From: Lentzea sp. NEAU-D7
Lineage (GTDB): Bacteria; Actinomycetota; Actinomycetes; Mycobacteriales; Pseudonocardiaceae
Length of the DNA: 64,000 nucleotides
Assembly (NCBI RefSeq): GCF_026242055.1
Contig: NZ_JAPJDL010000007.1
Location: 290,359 to 354,358 of the forward strand
Reading direction: 5' to 3'
Notes under the pieces: model-generated
Databases searched by the model: none
Told to the model about the DNA's origin: nothing
Seen by the model: the letters and a program-made list of their open reading frames with translations, nothing else
Program-made: the position numbers and the translations under genes
Shown here: positions 1 to 7,900 of the stretch, piece by piece
Layout of the letters: each line of letters begins with the position of its first letter
Numbering within the stretch: the stretch's first letter is position 1

Positions 1-539
1 TCGCGAGGTACTCGGTCGTGGTGACCGATGACGCACTCGACGTTCCCGTTGAGGCGCAAGGGTTGTCGACGTTCGGGGCCAACCACGTGGACGGCCGCCG
101 GGGTTCGGAGCGGCTGGTGGCGCACGAGCTGGCCCACCAGTGGTTCGGCAACTCGGTCGGGATCGCCGCGTGGGAGCACATCTGGCTCAACGAGGGCTTC
201 GCCTGCTACTCGGAGTGGATCTGGTCCGAGGCTTCCGGAGGCCGGTCCGCCGACGCCTGTGCCGCCGCCGCACGGGATCTGCTGCGCCGGTTGCCGCAGA
301 ACCTGGTGATCGGACGGCCTCCGCGCGCGGACTGGTTCGACGACCGCGTCTACAAGCGCGGGGCGTTGACCTTGCACGCGCTGCGCCGCGAGATGGGCGA
401 CGACTCGTTCTTCGCGCTGCTGCGCGAGTGGTGCGCCCGCAACCGGCACGGCGTGGTGACGACCGAGGACTTCCTCTCGCTGGCCGGGCACCGGGAACTG
501 CTCACCCGCTGGCTCTTCAAGCCCGAACTGCCTCGCTAG
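1..539 (+). CDS. M1-family metallopeptidase, C-terminal part (5' truncated by window edge)
   Basis: This is the 3' part of a zinc aminopeptidase of the M1 (aminopeptidase N) family; its reading frame is open to the first base, so the real start lies outside the window. The zinc site is visible as HELAHQWFGN followed 18 residues later by the third ligand Glu in LNEGFACYSE. The rest is the helical part after the active site. M1 enzymes remove N-terminal residues from peptides, usually in the cytosol. The protein ends ...RWLFKPELPR, close to where actinobacterial homologues end. Its TAG stop is formed by a TA target dinucleotide plus the first base of the palindromic element that follows, so the last residues may differ from the ancestral end. 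The family call is firm; the substrate is unknown. Confidence 0.92.
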   Translation, partial: ARYSVVVTDDALDVPVEAQGLSTFGANHVDGRRGSERLVAHELAHQWFGNSVGIAAWEHIWLNEGFACYSEWIWSEASGGRSADACAAAARDLLRRLPQNLVIGRPPRADWFDDRVYKRGALTLHALRREMGDDSFFALLREWCARNRHGVVTTEDFLSLAGHRELLTRWLFKPELPR

Positions 540-703
540 GCCGTGTCCCGGAAGTTCGTCCGGTGGCAGGCGCGGGCGAGAGACCCGGAGACGGCGCCGC
601 CGCGATGCCCTCATACCGGGTTGTATTCGGGCGTCGCGGCGGTGTCGTCTCCGGGGCCCTCGGCCGCTACTGCCGCCCGACGGTACTTCCGGGACACGGC
701 CTA
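537..703. mobile_element. MITE-like palindromic element with 17-bp perfect terminal inverted repeats
   Basis: GGCCGTGTCCCGGAAGT (539-555) recurs as its exact reverse complement at 685-701, and both ends are bordered by TA (537-538 and 702-703), as expected for a TA target-site duplication. The interior is itself a near-perfect palindrome around roughly 620, with mostly G-U-compatible mismatches, so RNA from either strand would fold into one long hairpin. There is no coding capacity, which fits a non-autonomous miniature element mobilised by an IS630- or IS427-type transposase (TA-targeting families; the assignment is inference). It lies between two convergent genes, supplies the stop of each, and probably acts as a bidirectional terminator. 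Confidence 0.75.
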
Positions 704-1326
704 GACCACTTCCACACCAGCGGCGGGCGGCCACCCTTGGGCAACGCGGCCGCGTGCTCGCTGGTGCGGCCGAGGCCCGGCACGCGGTCCATCGTGCGGC
801 CCAGGTTGGCCGGGTAGGGCCGGTCGCCGGTCAGCGACTCGGTGACGTCGAGCGCCTGCGCCGTCGTGAACTCGGGTCCGAGCAGGCCGGCGGTGAACGG
901 CACGTCGCGCCACAGCTTGTCCGCCAGCATCGGCCGGCAGTCGGCGACGATCCGGTCGTGGTCGAAGGCCAGCGCGGGCACGGCGTCGAGCCGGCTCCAG
1001 ACGGCCAGGTCACCGGTCGGCCTGGTCACCGTGGCCCACAGCGCGATCGACAGCGTCGGGCCGCGCGGGTCACGCGACGGCTCGTCGAACGTGGCGAGCT
1101 GGCCGGTCGCCGTCACGGACTTCTCGGCGAGGCCCAGCTTGCCGGTGACGGCCCTGGTGGTCGCGTCGCGCAGCCGTTCTCCCTTGCCCAGCAGGACGCC
1201 GGCCAGCGCCAGTTCGCCCGCGAACGGCTCCTGTGCGCGTGGTGCCACCCCCACGAGCACGGCGCGTGCGTCTGGATCAAACCGGAGCACGATCACGTCC
1301 ACCGACACCAACGTCGACTCGATCAT
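667..1326 (-). CDS. NUDIX-fold protein with degenerate catalytic box
   Basis: A 219-residue protein with the early beta strands of a NUDIX domain (VDVIVLRF, AVLVGVAPR) and a segment aligned with the NUDIX box, GERLRDATTRAVTGKLGL. The canonical REUXEEXGU reads RAVTGKLGL, so the metal-binding glutamates are replaced by Ala, Gly and Lys. It is therefore unlikely to be an active diphosphohydrolase and may bind a nucleotide-like ligand instead. It is the last gene of a four-gene minus-strand operon; its ATG overlaps the end of the PurA-like gene by about 50 bp, and a GGGAG lies about 10 nt upstream. The last dozen residues (from SRPCPGS) and the TAG stop are encoded by the palindromic element at 537-703, so the C-terminus has been remodelled by the insertion. 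Confidence 0.75.
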   Translation of the reverse strand: MIESTLVSVDVIVLRFDPDARAVLVGVAPRAQEPFAGELALAGVLLGKGERLRDATTRAVTGKLGLAEKSVTATGQLATFDEPSRDPRGPTLSIALWATVTRPTGDLAVWSRLDAVPALAFDHDRIVADCRPMLADKLWRDVPFTAGLLGPEFTTAQALDVTESLTGDRPYPANLGRTMDRVPGLGRTSEHAAALPKGGRPPLVWKWSRPCPGSTVGRQ

Positions 1327-2500
1327 GTGCTGAATTCTCCCGCACCGCGTAGTCCGCCCTGGTCGGCCCCGTGCCGGTGACGAGGACGTCCACTCCGAGG
1401 AGGTCCTCCAGGTACGTCACGGGGTCGGACAGGTCTTCCAGGGCCCCGCCGATGGCGACCTTCAGGCCGCCCGCGTCGAGGTGGGTCACCGCCAGTCCGT
1501 CGATGCCGCCGCAGCAGTCCACGGAGTAGCGCAGCAGGGTGGCATCCAGGTGCCCGGCCCGCCACGCGCCCTGGAACTCCCCCGTGCCGTTGTGCGCCTC
1601 GGGGAACCGGTCCAGGACTGACTGGTCCTCCGTCGGCAGCGGGCCCGCGCCGTGCCGCGTCTGGTAGGTCCTGGTCACGCCGAGCACGCGGGCCGGACGT
1701 CCGCCGAGCAGCGCCTTCGCGTTGCGCGGTGTGGTGGTGGACCAGGTCGTGTGCGGGTGGAACCCGTGGGTCTCGTCGAGCAGGACGCCCTGCGCGCCCT
1801 CGAAGACCAGCCGTCCGCTGTCGGCGAGCCGCCCTGCCTCGTCGCCGGTCGTGATCCGGACGGCGTCCGCGAACGCGGTGTAGAGCCCGACCAGTTCGCC
1901 GACGTCCGGGCCGTCGCCGATCAGCGGTTCGTAGAACCTCGCGAGCGCGTCCAGCCTGCGCCGGAGCACCGCGGGGTTCAGGCAGTCGCCGACGGTCGGG
2001 GCGGGGCCCGGCTCGCCGAGCACCCGCTGCCCCTCCACCACGTCCCCCTCGCTCGCCCCGGCGAGCAGCCCGTACCAGGCGGTCTCGCCGATCCCCTTGC
2101 CGCACGACCCGTGCCGGTCGCCTCCCCTGGCCCTCTCCCTGGCCCGGTTCGCGGCGACGTGGAACGGCGTCGTGAGCAGCGCGCCGGCGTCGACCGACAT
2201 CAGCGAGAGCGGGTTCGCGACGCCGAGCGCCTCCAGTTCGCGCGACTCGGTCGCCAGCGCGATCGGTTCGACGAGCACGTACCGCGACAGCCAGGTCGGC
2301 ACGCCCGCGAGCGTGCCCGACCCGAACTGGCTGAAGGTGTGGTGCCTGCCGCCGGCGATCACGTTGTGCGCGGCCTGCGCTCCCCCGTTGAACCGCACAA
2401 CGGTGGACACGCCCCCCTCCGCGCACAACGCGTCGACGACGGCCCCCTTGCCCTCGTCGCCGAAGCCGAGCCCGACGACGATCACGTGGTCCTGGTTCAT
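1277..2500 (-). CDS. adenylosuccinate synthetase-like GTP-dependent ligase (PurA paralogue)
   Basis: This 407-residue protein has the PurA scaffold: the GTP/IMP loop as GLGFGDEGKG near the N-terminus, VRFNGGAQAAHNV in place of the usual VRYQGGNNAGHTV, a GKGIGET element, TRTYQTRHGAGPLPTE (PurA: KAYTTRVGEGPFPTE), and GLAVTHLDAGGLKV near the end. The catalytic Asp of GDEGKG and the His after NGG are kept, so chemistry of the type IMP-like base + amino acid + GTP is plausible. The divergence from housekeeping PurA, and its position between a vWA protein and a degenerate NUDIX protein, argue for a specialised substrate. The start ATG overlaps the stop of the upstream vWA gene by one base (TGATG), implying translational coupling. 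It could still be a second adenylosuccinate synthetase, but the context makes this less likely. Confidence 0.82.
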   Translation of the reverse strand: MNQDHVIVVGLGFGDEGKGAVVDALCAEGGVSTVVRFNGGAQAAHNVIAGGRHHTFSQFGSGTLAGVPTWLSRYVLVEPIALATESRELEALGVANPLSLMSVDAGALLTTPFHVAANRARERARGGDRHGSCGKGIGETAWYGLLAGASEGDVVEGQRVLGEPGPAPTVGDCLNPAVLRRRLDALARFYEPLIGDGPDVGELVGLYTAFADAVRITTGDEAGRLADSGRLVFEGAQGVLLDETHGFHPHTTWSTTTPRNAKALLGGRPARVLGVTRTYQTRHGAGPLPTEDQSVLDRFPEAHNGTGEFQGAWRAGHLDATLLRYSVDCCGGIDGLAVTHLDAGGLKVAIGGALEDLSDPVTYLEDLLGVDVLVTGTGPTRADYAVRENSAHDRVDVGVGGRDRAPV

Positions 2501-3480
2501 CAGCTCAGCGCCACGTCGTCGGGACCGTCGATGCCGAGCGGCGCGGCGACGACCGGCCGTGCGGCGTTGCCAACGGCGACCAGGGCCTTGCCGACGGCCT
2601 TGCTCTCGGCGACCGACCCGATCTCGGCGAGGTCCACGAGAGCCTGGTCGAGGTCGACCACGCGCTCCTCCATGCCGATCGTCGCGGCGATGAGCTCGCA
2701 CACCGCGCCGGGGTCGTCCAGCTTGAGGAAGTTCTGCCCGAGGATCGCGCGCCAGTGGTCACCGATGCTGTCGTCGTTGAAGTACGACGACTGGTTGGGC
2801 AGGATGAAGTACACGTTCCACTTGAGAGCGAGCTCGCGGTACACCGACACCGGGTCGATGTCCTGCTTGACGTCGTCACCGATGATCCGGCGGATGTGCT
2901 TGGCCTCCAGCCGCGGCTTGTTCAGCTCGTCTCCGATGATGAACAGGTAGCCCTTCCGCCCGCGCTTCTGCCACGCGTCCGTGACCACGTGCCGCGCGAT
3001 GAAGTACGCGGCCAGCTCGTAGGACTCGCTCTTCTGCCCGCCGCCGTTGCCCTCGAGGAAGATGTCCCGCAGCTGCTCGTCCATGCGGTTGTCCGACTCG
3101 AACTGACCGACCTGCAACGGCACGCGGTCGCTGTCGGCGTCCCCGATCCCGCCGAACATCAGCTGCGGGTCGGCGAGATATCCCTTGCGCTGCAACAGCC
3201 CGTGCAACTTACCGAGCTTGCCCTGCATGATCCGCGGCACCGCGCCCATCGATCCCGTCACGTCGAACAGCACCGCGATCGGTGTCGAGTCGGCGTGGTC
3301 GGGCGAGTCCCGGCACTCGCGGTACGCGACGTTCAGCGGGTCGAGCGCCGCCGCCGCCTTCCAGCTCGACGAAGGCGCCGACTTGATCGCGGCGGTGTAA
3401 CCGAAGTCGGCGATCCCCTTGGCCGCGCGGAAGGTCTTCGCCGCCGCGTAAGCGTTGTCATCCCACTTGCCGTGTCCCAT
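2500..3480 (-). CDS. von Willebrand factor A (vWA) domain protein
   Basis: A 326-residue soluble protein with a vWA domain from about residue 66. The metal-ion-dependent adhesion site begins with DVTGSMG (Asp73, a DxTxS variant of DxSxS), and IIGDEL later supplies a probable MIDAS aspartate. No signal peptide or membrane segment is seen, so it acts in the cytosol. vWA domains mediate Mg2+-dependent protein contacts; cytosolic bacterial ones often pair with kinases or ATPases, as in Ter stress systems. A purine-rich AAGGAGA favours ATG 3480 (7-nt spacing); ATG 3486, which forms an ATGA overlap with the upstream gene, is the alternative. The gene lies between the J-domain pseudokinase and the PurA-like gene with overlaps on both sides. 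Confidence 0.85.
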   Translation of the reverse strand: MGHGKWDDNAYAAAKTFRAAKGIADFGYTAAIKSAPSSSWKAAAALDPLNVAYRECRDSPDHADSTPIAVLFDVTGSMGAVPRIMQGKLGKLHGLLQRKGYLADPQLMFGGIGDADSDRVPLQVGQFESDNRMDEQLRDIFLEGNGGGQKSESYELAAYFIARHVVTDAWQKRGRKGYLFIIGDELNKPRLEAKHIRRIIGDDVKQDIDPVSVYRELALKWNVYFILPNQSSYFNDDSIGDHWRAILGQNFLKLDDPGAVCELIAATIGMEERVVDLDQALVDLAEIGSVAESKAVGKALVAVGNAARPVVAAPLGIDGPDDVALS

Positions 3481-3482
3481 GG

Positions 3483-4487
3483 TCATTCTCCTTTTGGCAG
3501 AGCGAACGGGCGGAAAACCCTTGGTCCGTACAGTTCTTCGAGCAGCTCGTCGTACTCGCCCAGCAGGTCGGCGACGTCGGGCCGGCGCGACGGCCGTTCC
3601 TGCGTGCACCCCCGGGCGAACGCGATCTGCCGATGTTCGTCGCTTCGCAACAGATCGATCATCAGCGTGTGTGCCATGTGGACGTCCGTGGCGGCAGTGA
3701 CCGGTTCTCCCGCCTGGACTTCCGGCGGATAGGCGATGGTGCGGCTGGTCGCGAGGAGCCGCTGGCCCTCCTCGACGGCGAACGACCACCCGGCCAGCAC
3801 GATCCCGTGCTGCTCCGGGTGCACCATGACGTTCTCGGCCGTGACGGCCCCGTGCACCAGCCCGACCTGATGCGCACCGGCCAGCGCCTTGAGCAGCCTG
3901 CGGTGCATCCACGCGTAGTCGCGCCCGTCCAGGCCTCGCGGGTAGGCGGTTTTCACGTCCGCGAGCGTCACGAACCCGTCCAGCAGCGGGTCCAGCACCG
4001 TGAAAGCCCTGGACCCCTTGGCGACATCGCCCGACGTGTCGAGCAGCCGCGGGTAGAAGGGCCGCAACCACTGGTTCCGGTCGGTGAAACGTTCCAGCTG
4101 ACGCAACGCCTGCCATTCGCCGTGCAGCAACGGGTTGAGCGCCGGGTTGCGCACGACCTTGACCACGTACGGCCCGTCGGCCTCGTAGAGGTTGGCGATG
4201 CTGCCGACCGCGAACGGCTCCCCGATGCGGTAGACGCCGGTCCTGGTCCTGAGTTCGACGGTCGTGCCGTGGGTCCACTCGTGGTGCAGCCGCGTCAGGT
4301 TCGCCGAGGCCGCGTGTGCCCGCGTGTTGGCCGGTCCGACCACGTCGGGGTGCAGCACCGAGGCCAGCGCGTGGTAGCGGCGTCTCGCCTGCTTGCGCTT
4401 GGCCGGGTCGGTGGTGCGCGGGCCGAACAGCGCCTCTGGTGAGGTGGCGCGTTCGACCAGGTCCAGCGCCTCCGATGTGGTGAACAT
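3483..4487 (-). CDS. J-domain plus protein pseudokinase
   Basis: This 334-residue protein starts with a short J-domain-like helical segment carrying the HPD signature (SVLHPDVVG, His46-Asp48), the motif by which DnaJ proteins stimulate Hsp70. A Hanks-type kinase fold follows: a conserved beta-3 Lys in YVVKVVR (about K110), HGAVTAENVMV (212-222) where active kinases have HRDLKPxN, and LAGWSF (231-236) in place of DFG. Loss of the HRD and DFG aspartates predicts no ordinary phosphotransfer, so it is probably a scaffold or nucleotide sensor. It is the first gene of the operon. The start ATG directly abuts a perfect 25-bp palindrome with no Shine-Dalgarno sequence between, so the mRNA may be leaderless or controlled at that palindrome. 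Confidence 0.78.
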   Translation of the reverse strand: MFTTSEALDLVERATSPEALFGPRTTDPAKRKQARRRYHALASVLHPDVVGPANTRAHAASANLTRLHHEWTHGTTVELRTRTGVYRIGEPFAVGSIANLYEADGPYVVKVVRNPALNPLLHGEWQALRQLERFTDRNQWLRPFYPRLLDTSGDVAKGSRAFTVLDPLLDGFVTLADVKTAYPRGLDGRDYAWMHRRLLKALAGAHQVGLVHGAVTAENVMVHPEQHGIVLAGWSFAVEEGQRLLATSRTIAYPPEVQAGEPVTAATDVHMAHTLMIDLLRSDEHRQIAFARGCTQERPSRRPDVADLLGEYDELLEELYGPRVFRPFALPKGE

Positions 4488-4512
4488 GGTTTGAGTCTTG
4501 CAGACTCAAACC
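4488..4512. promoter_or_regulatory. perfect palindrome abutting the start of the J-domain/pseudokinase gene
   Basis: GGTTTGAGTCT (4488-4498), a 3-nt centre, and AGACTCAAACC (4502-4512) form perfect 11-bp arms. On the minus strand the palindrome ends exactly at the ATG at 4487. Its AT content stands out against the surrounding DNA. The most likely role is an operator for a dimeric regulator of the four-gene operon, or an mRNA hairpin that hides the start. No regulator gene is adjacent, so the partner is unknown. Confidence 0.6.
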
Positions 4513-4608
4513 CGAAGCGCAATGGCGTCCAGCCTGCGTGACCCAGGAGCTACCGCTCGCTCAATGGCGCCGCTACCCGGCTAGAGGCCGATTCCGCACA
4601 TCGACCGG

Positions 4609-4659
<51 letters not shown>

Positions 4660-4695
4660 ACGCCCACGCTCAGCCGGAGAACGTTCGACCTCTTA

Positions 4696-4992
4696 TCACC
4701 GCTCCGGTTCGACGTGAGATCCGCTCAACCAGATCAACCAGTCCGCAAGAATCTCCTTGAAGCCGTCGAGAACGGGATCAGGTTGAGAGCCAGCCAATCC
4801 GGCCAACACAGACTCGACCGTGTCCTGATCCAGGTGGAGGGTGAGGAATTCAGCAGGATTCACCTGCACGACTCGGAGATCGAGCGCCTGCCCCTCGACT
4901 GCGGCGGCCACCAGGGAGCTCTGGTCACACGACATACCAGGAATGTCCACACCCCAGTAGAATGGCTGGTCTTCCGCCATGTCGATCAACAT
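4696..4992 (-). CDS. probable immunity protein for the adjacent RHS toxin
   Basis: A small acidic protein (98 residues from ATG 4992; 94 from ATG 4980) with no signal peptide, rich in Asp, Glu and Leu, with features such as QPFYWGVDIPG and a C-terminal helix DGFKEILADWLIWLSG. It overlaps or directly follows the stop of the RHS toxin gene (toxin TGA at 4988-4986), the classical arrangement of toxin and cognate immunity gene. Small size and acidity fit an antidote that binds a basic nuclease tip. I do not recognise its family. The first ATG overlaps the toxin frame by seven bases, suggesting coupled translation. The immunity role rests on position and size, not on homology. Confidence 0.65.
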   Translation of the reverse strand: MLIDMAEDQPFYWGVDIPGMSCDQSSLVAAAVEGQALDLRVVQVNPAEFLTLHLDQDTVESVLAGLAGSQPDPVLDGFKEILADWLIWLSGSHVEPER

Positions 4993-7900
4993 CCGATCTC
5001 GTTCAGAAGCGCGTCCGTGGTGGCAGTCCGGGTCTTCTTGCTCTTGAGGGACTCGATCGTCTTTCCGATTTTCCACGTACCGCCGTTATGAGACCCGTCA
5101 CCATCACCGATGTCCTGCACGATGTAGTCCTTCTTGCCCTCGAACACGATCTGACCCTTGATCAAGGTGCTCGTCTTCTTGTAGCCGAGGTAAGCGGCGA
5201 GGTCCTTGGCCTGCTTGTTGGTCAGTGGCTGGTTTCTGCCCTTCACCTGAGTTTCCAGCGGCGGAAAGTCTTCGTCGTTGCCGTTGTGCACCAGCACCGA
5301 CGTTCGGCCGGCCATCACATAGTAGGTGTGTACGACGTCGATCGTCAGGTTGTAGGTGCGGGATTGCCCTGTGTAATGACGGGCCCAAGCCACGGACACG
5401 CGACCGTTGCCGGACGTGTTGAGCTGGTCTCCTGGCTTCAGGTCTGCGGCGAACACCCAATCACCAGCTGTCACGCTGTAGAAGCGGTGATGAGCTGTCG
5501 CGTTGATCGCCTCAACGCCGTTCGGCGTCGCGATGGTCAGGTCAACGTAATCCTTGTCCTCGTCCGTGACGTGAACGAAGCGAACGGCATGTTGTTCCGC
5601 GGTGTCGCTCTCAGGGTCGCTGTTGGCGACCTCATCTCCGACCCGGATTTCATCGATCCGCTTGGTCGAGCCATCAGCCATCAACACCAGCGTGTCCCCG
5701 GTGAAGCTGTTCTTGCCAAAACACGAAGCTGTCCGGCTCTTGGTGGTGCTGGGTGAACGGGGCCCCTTGGTGTCCATCGCCGCGTCGACCTGGGCCTCAG
5801 GCCCCTCGTTCATGGCGATCAGCAACCCGACGGCCATGGAAGCCACCGCGCAAGGCGCGAACCTGTTGCACACGAACTGGAAGGCGACCTCGAGGATCGC
5901 CTTGCCCACCGGGTTCGGCTCCAGCAGCCCCATCGCGTCGGCAGCGCTGCAGAAGTCACGATCCGCGGCACTCGCACGCTGACAAGTCCGCTTCGCCCAG
6001 GCCTCGACGCCTTCCAGGTAGTCGTTGTTGCCGAAGGTGCCGTAAACGACCCGGCTGTTGAGCTCCTTCAACGTGGGCACGCGGCGGCCGCCGATCATCG
6101 GCTGCTTGGCCGTGTTCTCGTTGCGGCCCGTGCGGATCTGGTACGAGAGGTCGACTTCCTCCTGCGAGCGGCAGGAACCGGTCGGGTCGTAGGAGCAGCC
6201 GACGCCGTGGTTGTCGCCACTGCCCGCGTACTCGCAGCCGTCGCAGAAGAGACCGGACGGGTCCGCGAACGTCGTGGGGTTGTTGTTCGCGTAGGTGTAA
6301 CCGGTCCAGGTCTGCGGGGCGGTGAGGTCGAGCAGCGGGTCGACCGAGATGAAGCGGCCGGTCGACGCGTCGTACTTGCGGGCGCCGATGTCCGTCAGGC
6401 CCGTCACGGACGACACCGGCTTGTCGAGGAAGCCTCTCCCGTTCGGCCAGGGGCCGCCGGTGATCTCGCCCAGCACGTTGCCGTACGGGTCTGATGCCCG
6501 GCGGGTGACGTCGCGGGAGACCGAGTCGACGGTCAGCTGGCCGGTCTGGTGGAGGTCGGACACCTCGAACTTGAAGTTGCCGCCGGCGATGCGCATGCCG
6601 ACCTTGGTGCCGTTGTGCGCGTAGTAGCGGGTGCCGGTGACGATGCCGGACTCGTGGTTGCGGACGAGGTCCTGGCCCGGCGTGAACAGCGTCGTCTTGT
6701 CCGGGTCGCGGCGGATCAGCTGGTTGCCGTCGGCGTCGTAGATGTACGACGTGGTGCCTTCCGGCGCTGTGACGGACTTCAGCCTGCTCGAGTAGTCCCA
6801 GTCGAGGGTTTGGACGCCGGTGGGCAGGGTGCGCGTCTTGGTGTTGCCCGAGGCGTCGTAGGTGTACGAGGTGCCGTCGGAGGTGCTCGTCAGCGAGTGC
6901 GGACGAGCGGTGCCCGCGGCCGGGTACTCGTAGGTGGTGGTCTTGTCCGGCTGGCCCGCGGTCAGGCTGTGCGCGACCTGGGTCTTGCGCAGGCCGGTCG
7001 GCTCGAAGGTCCACGAGTGCCAGTACGGCGACAGGGTGCCGAGGGTCAGTTTGGACGGGGCGGTGGCGCAGGCGTCGGTCGACGTCCTGGCCTCGGTGAG
7101 GCGTTGCAGCGTGTCGTAGGCGAAGCACTGCGAGCGGACGCCGCGGTCGCCCTGGTTGTTGATCTGCTTGAGCAGGTTGCCCGCGTGGTCGTAGCTGTAG
7201 GTGGTCTCGTCGATCAGGGGTGACGGACCGCCGGAGAGCTTGGTGAGTGCCAGCCGGCGGGTGTGGGCGTCGTAGCCGAAGGACAGATCGGTGGCCGCGT
7301 TGTTGGCGCCCAGCACGTACTTCAGCGGTTCACCGAACGGGGTGTAGGTGGACGCGGAGACGTACGCGTTGTAGCCCTCGGTCTTCTCCGGCAGCCCGTA
7401 CTTGGTGTACGACGTGGCGATCGGAACCCCGGGCAGCCCGCCCTTCGCCGGCAGCGTCAGGGTTTTCGGCAGGCCGGTCGTCGTGTAGGCGGTCTTCGTC
7501 GTGTAGGTGCCGGCCAGGCCGTGTTCCGACGTCGGAACGCGCAGGATCAGGTCGGTCACGTTGCCCGCGCCGTCGTAGGCGCTGGGGCCGGAGTCGAAGT
7601 TGCCGTTCGCGGTGTACCGCGTGTTGTAGAACGGAAGGCCGACGCCGTTGGTGGCACCGTCGTAACGCCACTGCGCGAGCATCGCGCCGGTCTTCGAGTC
7701 GGCGCGCTCGACAGTCCTGCGGCCGAGTTCGTCGTACTCGTAGAACAACGTCTGTCCGGCGGCGTTGCGGGTCGACTCGACCTGGCCGAGTGCGTCGTAG
7801 GTGGTGCTCACCGTGCCCGCGTCGGGATCGGTCTGGCTGATGACGCGGCCACGCAGGTCGTGGTTGAACGTCCACTCGTTGCCGGCCGTGTCCTTGATCT

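Noticed and set aside
1652..2950. 432-residue open frame on the plus strand opposite the PurA-like and vWA genes
   Set aside because: Composition is Arg/Ala/Pro-rich with no domain, and it lies antisense to two well-supported coupled genes; typical high-GC shadow frame.
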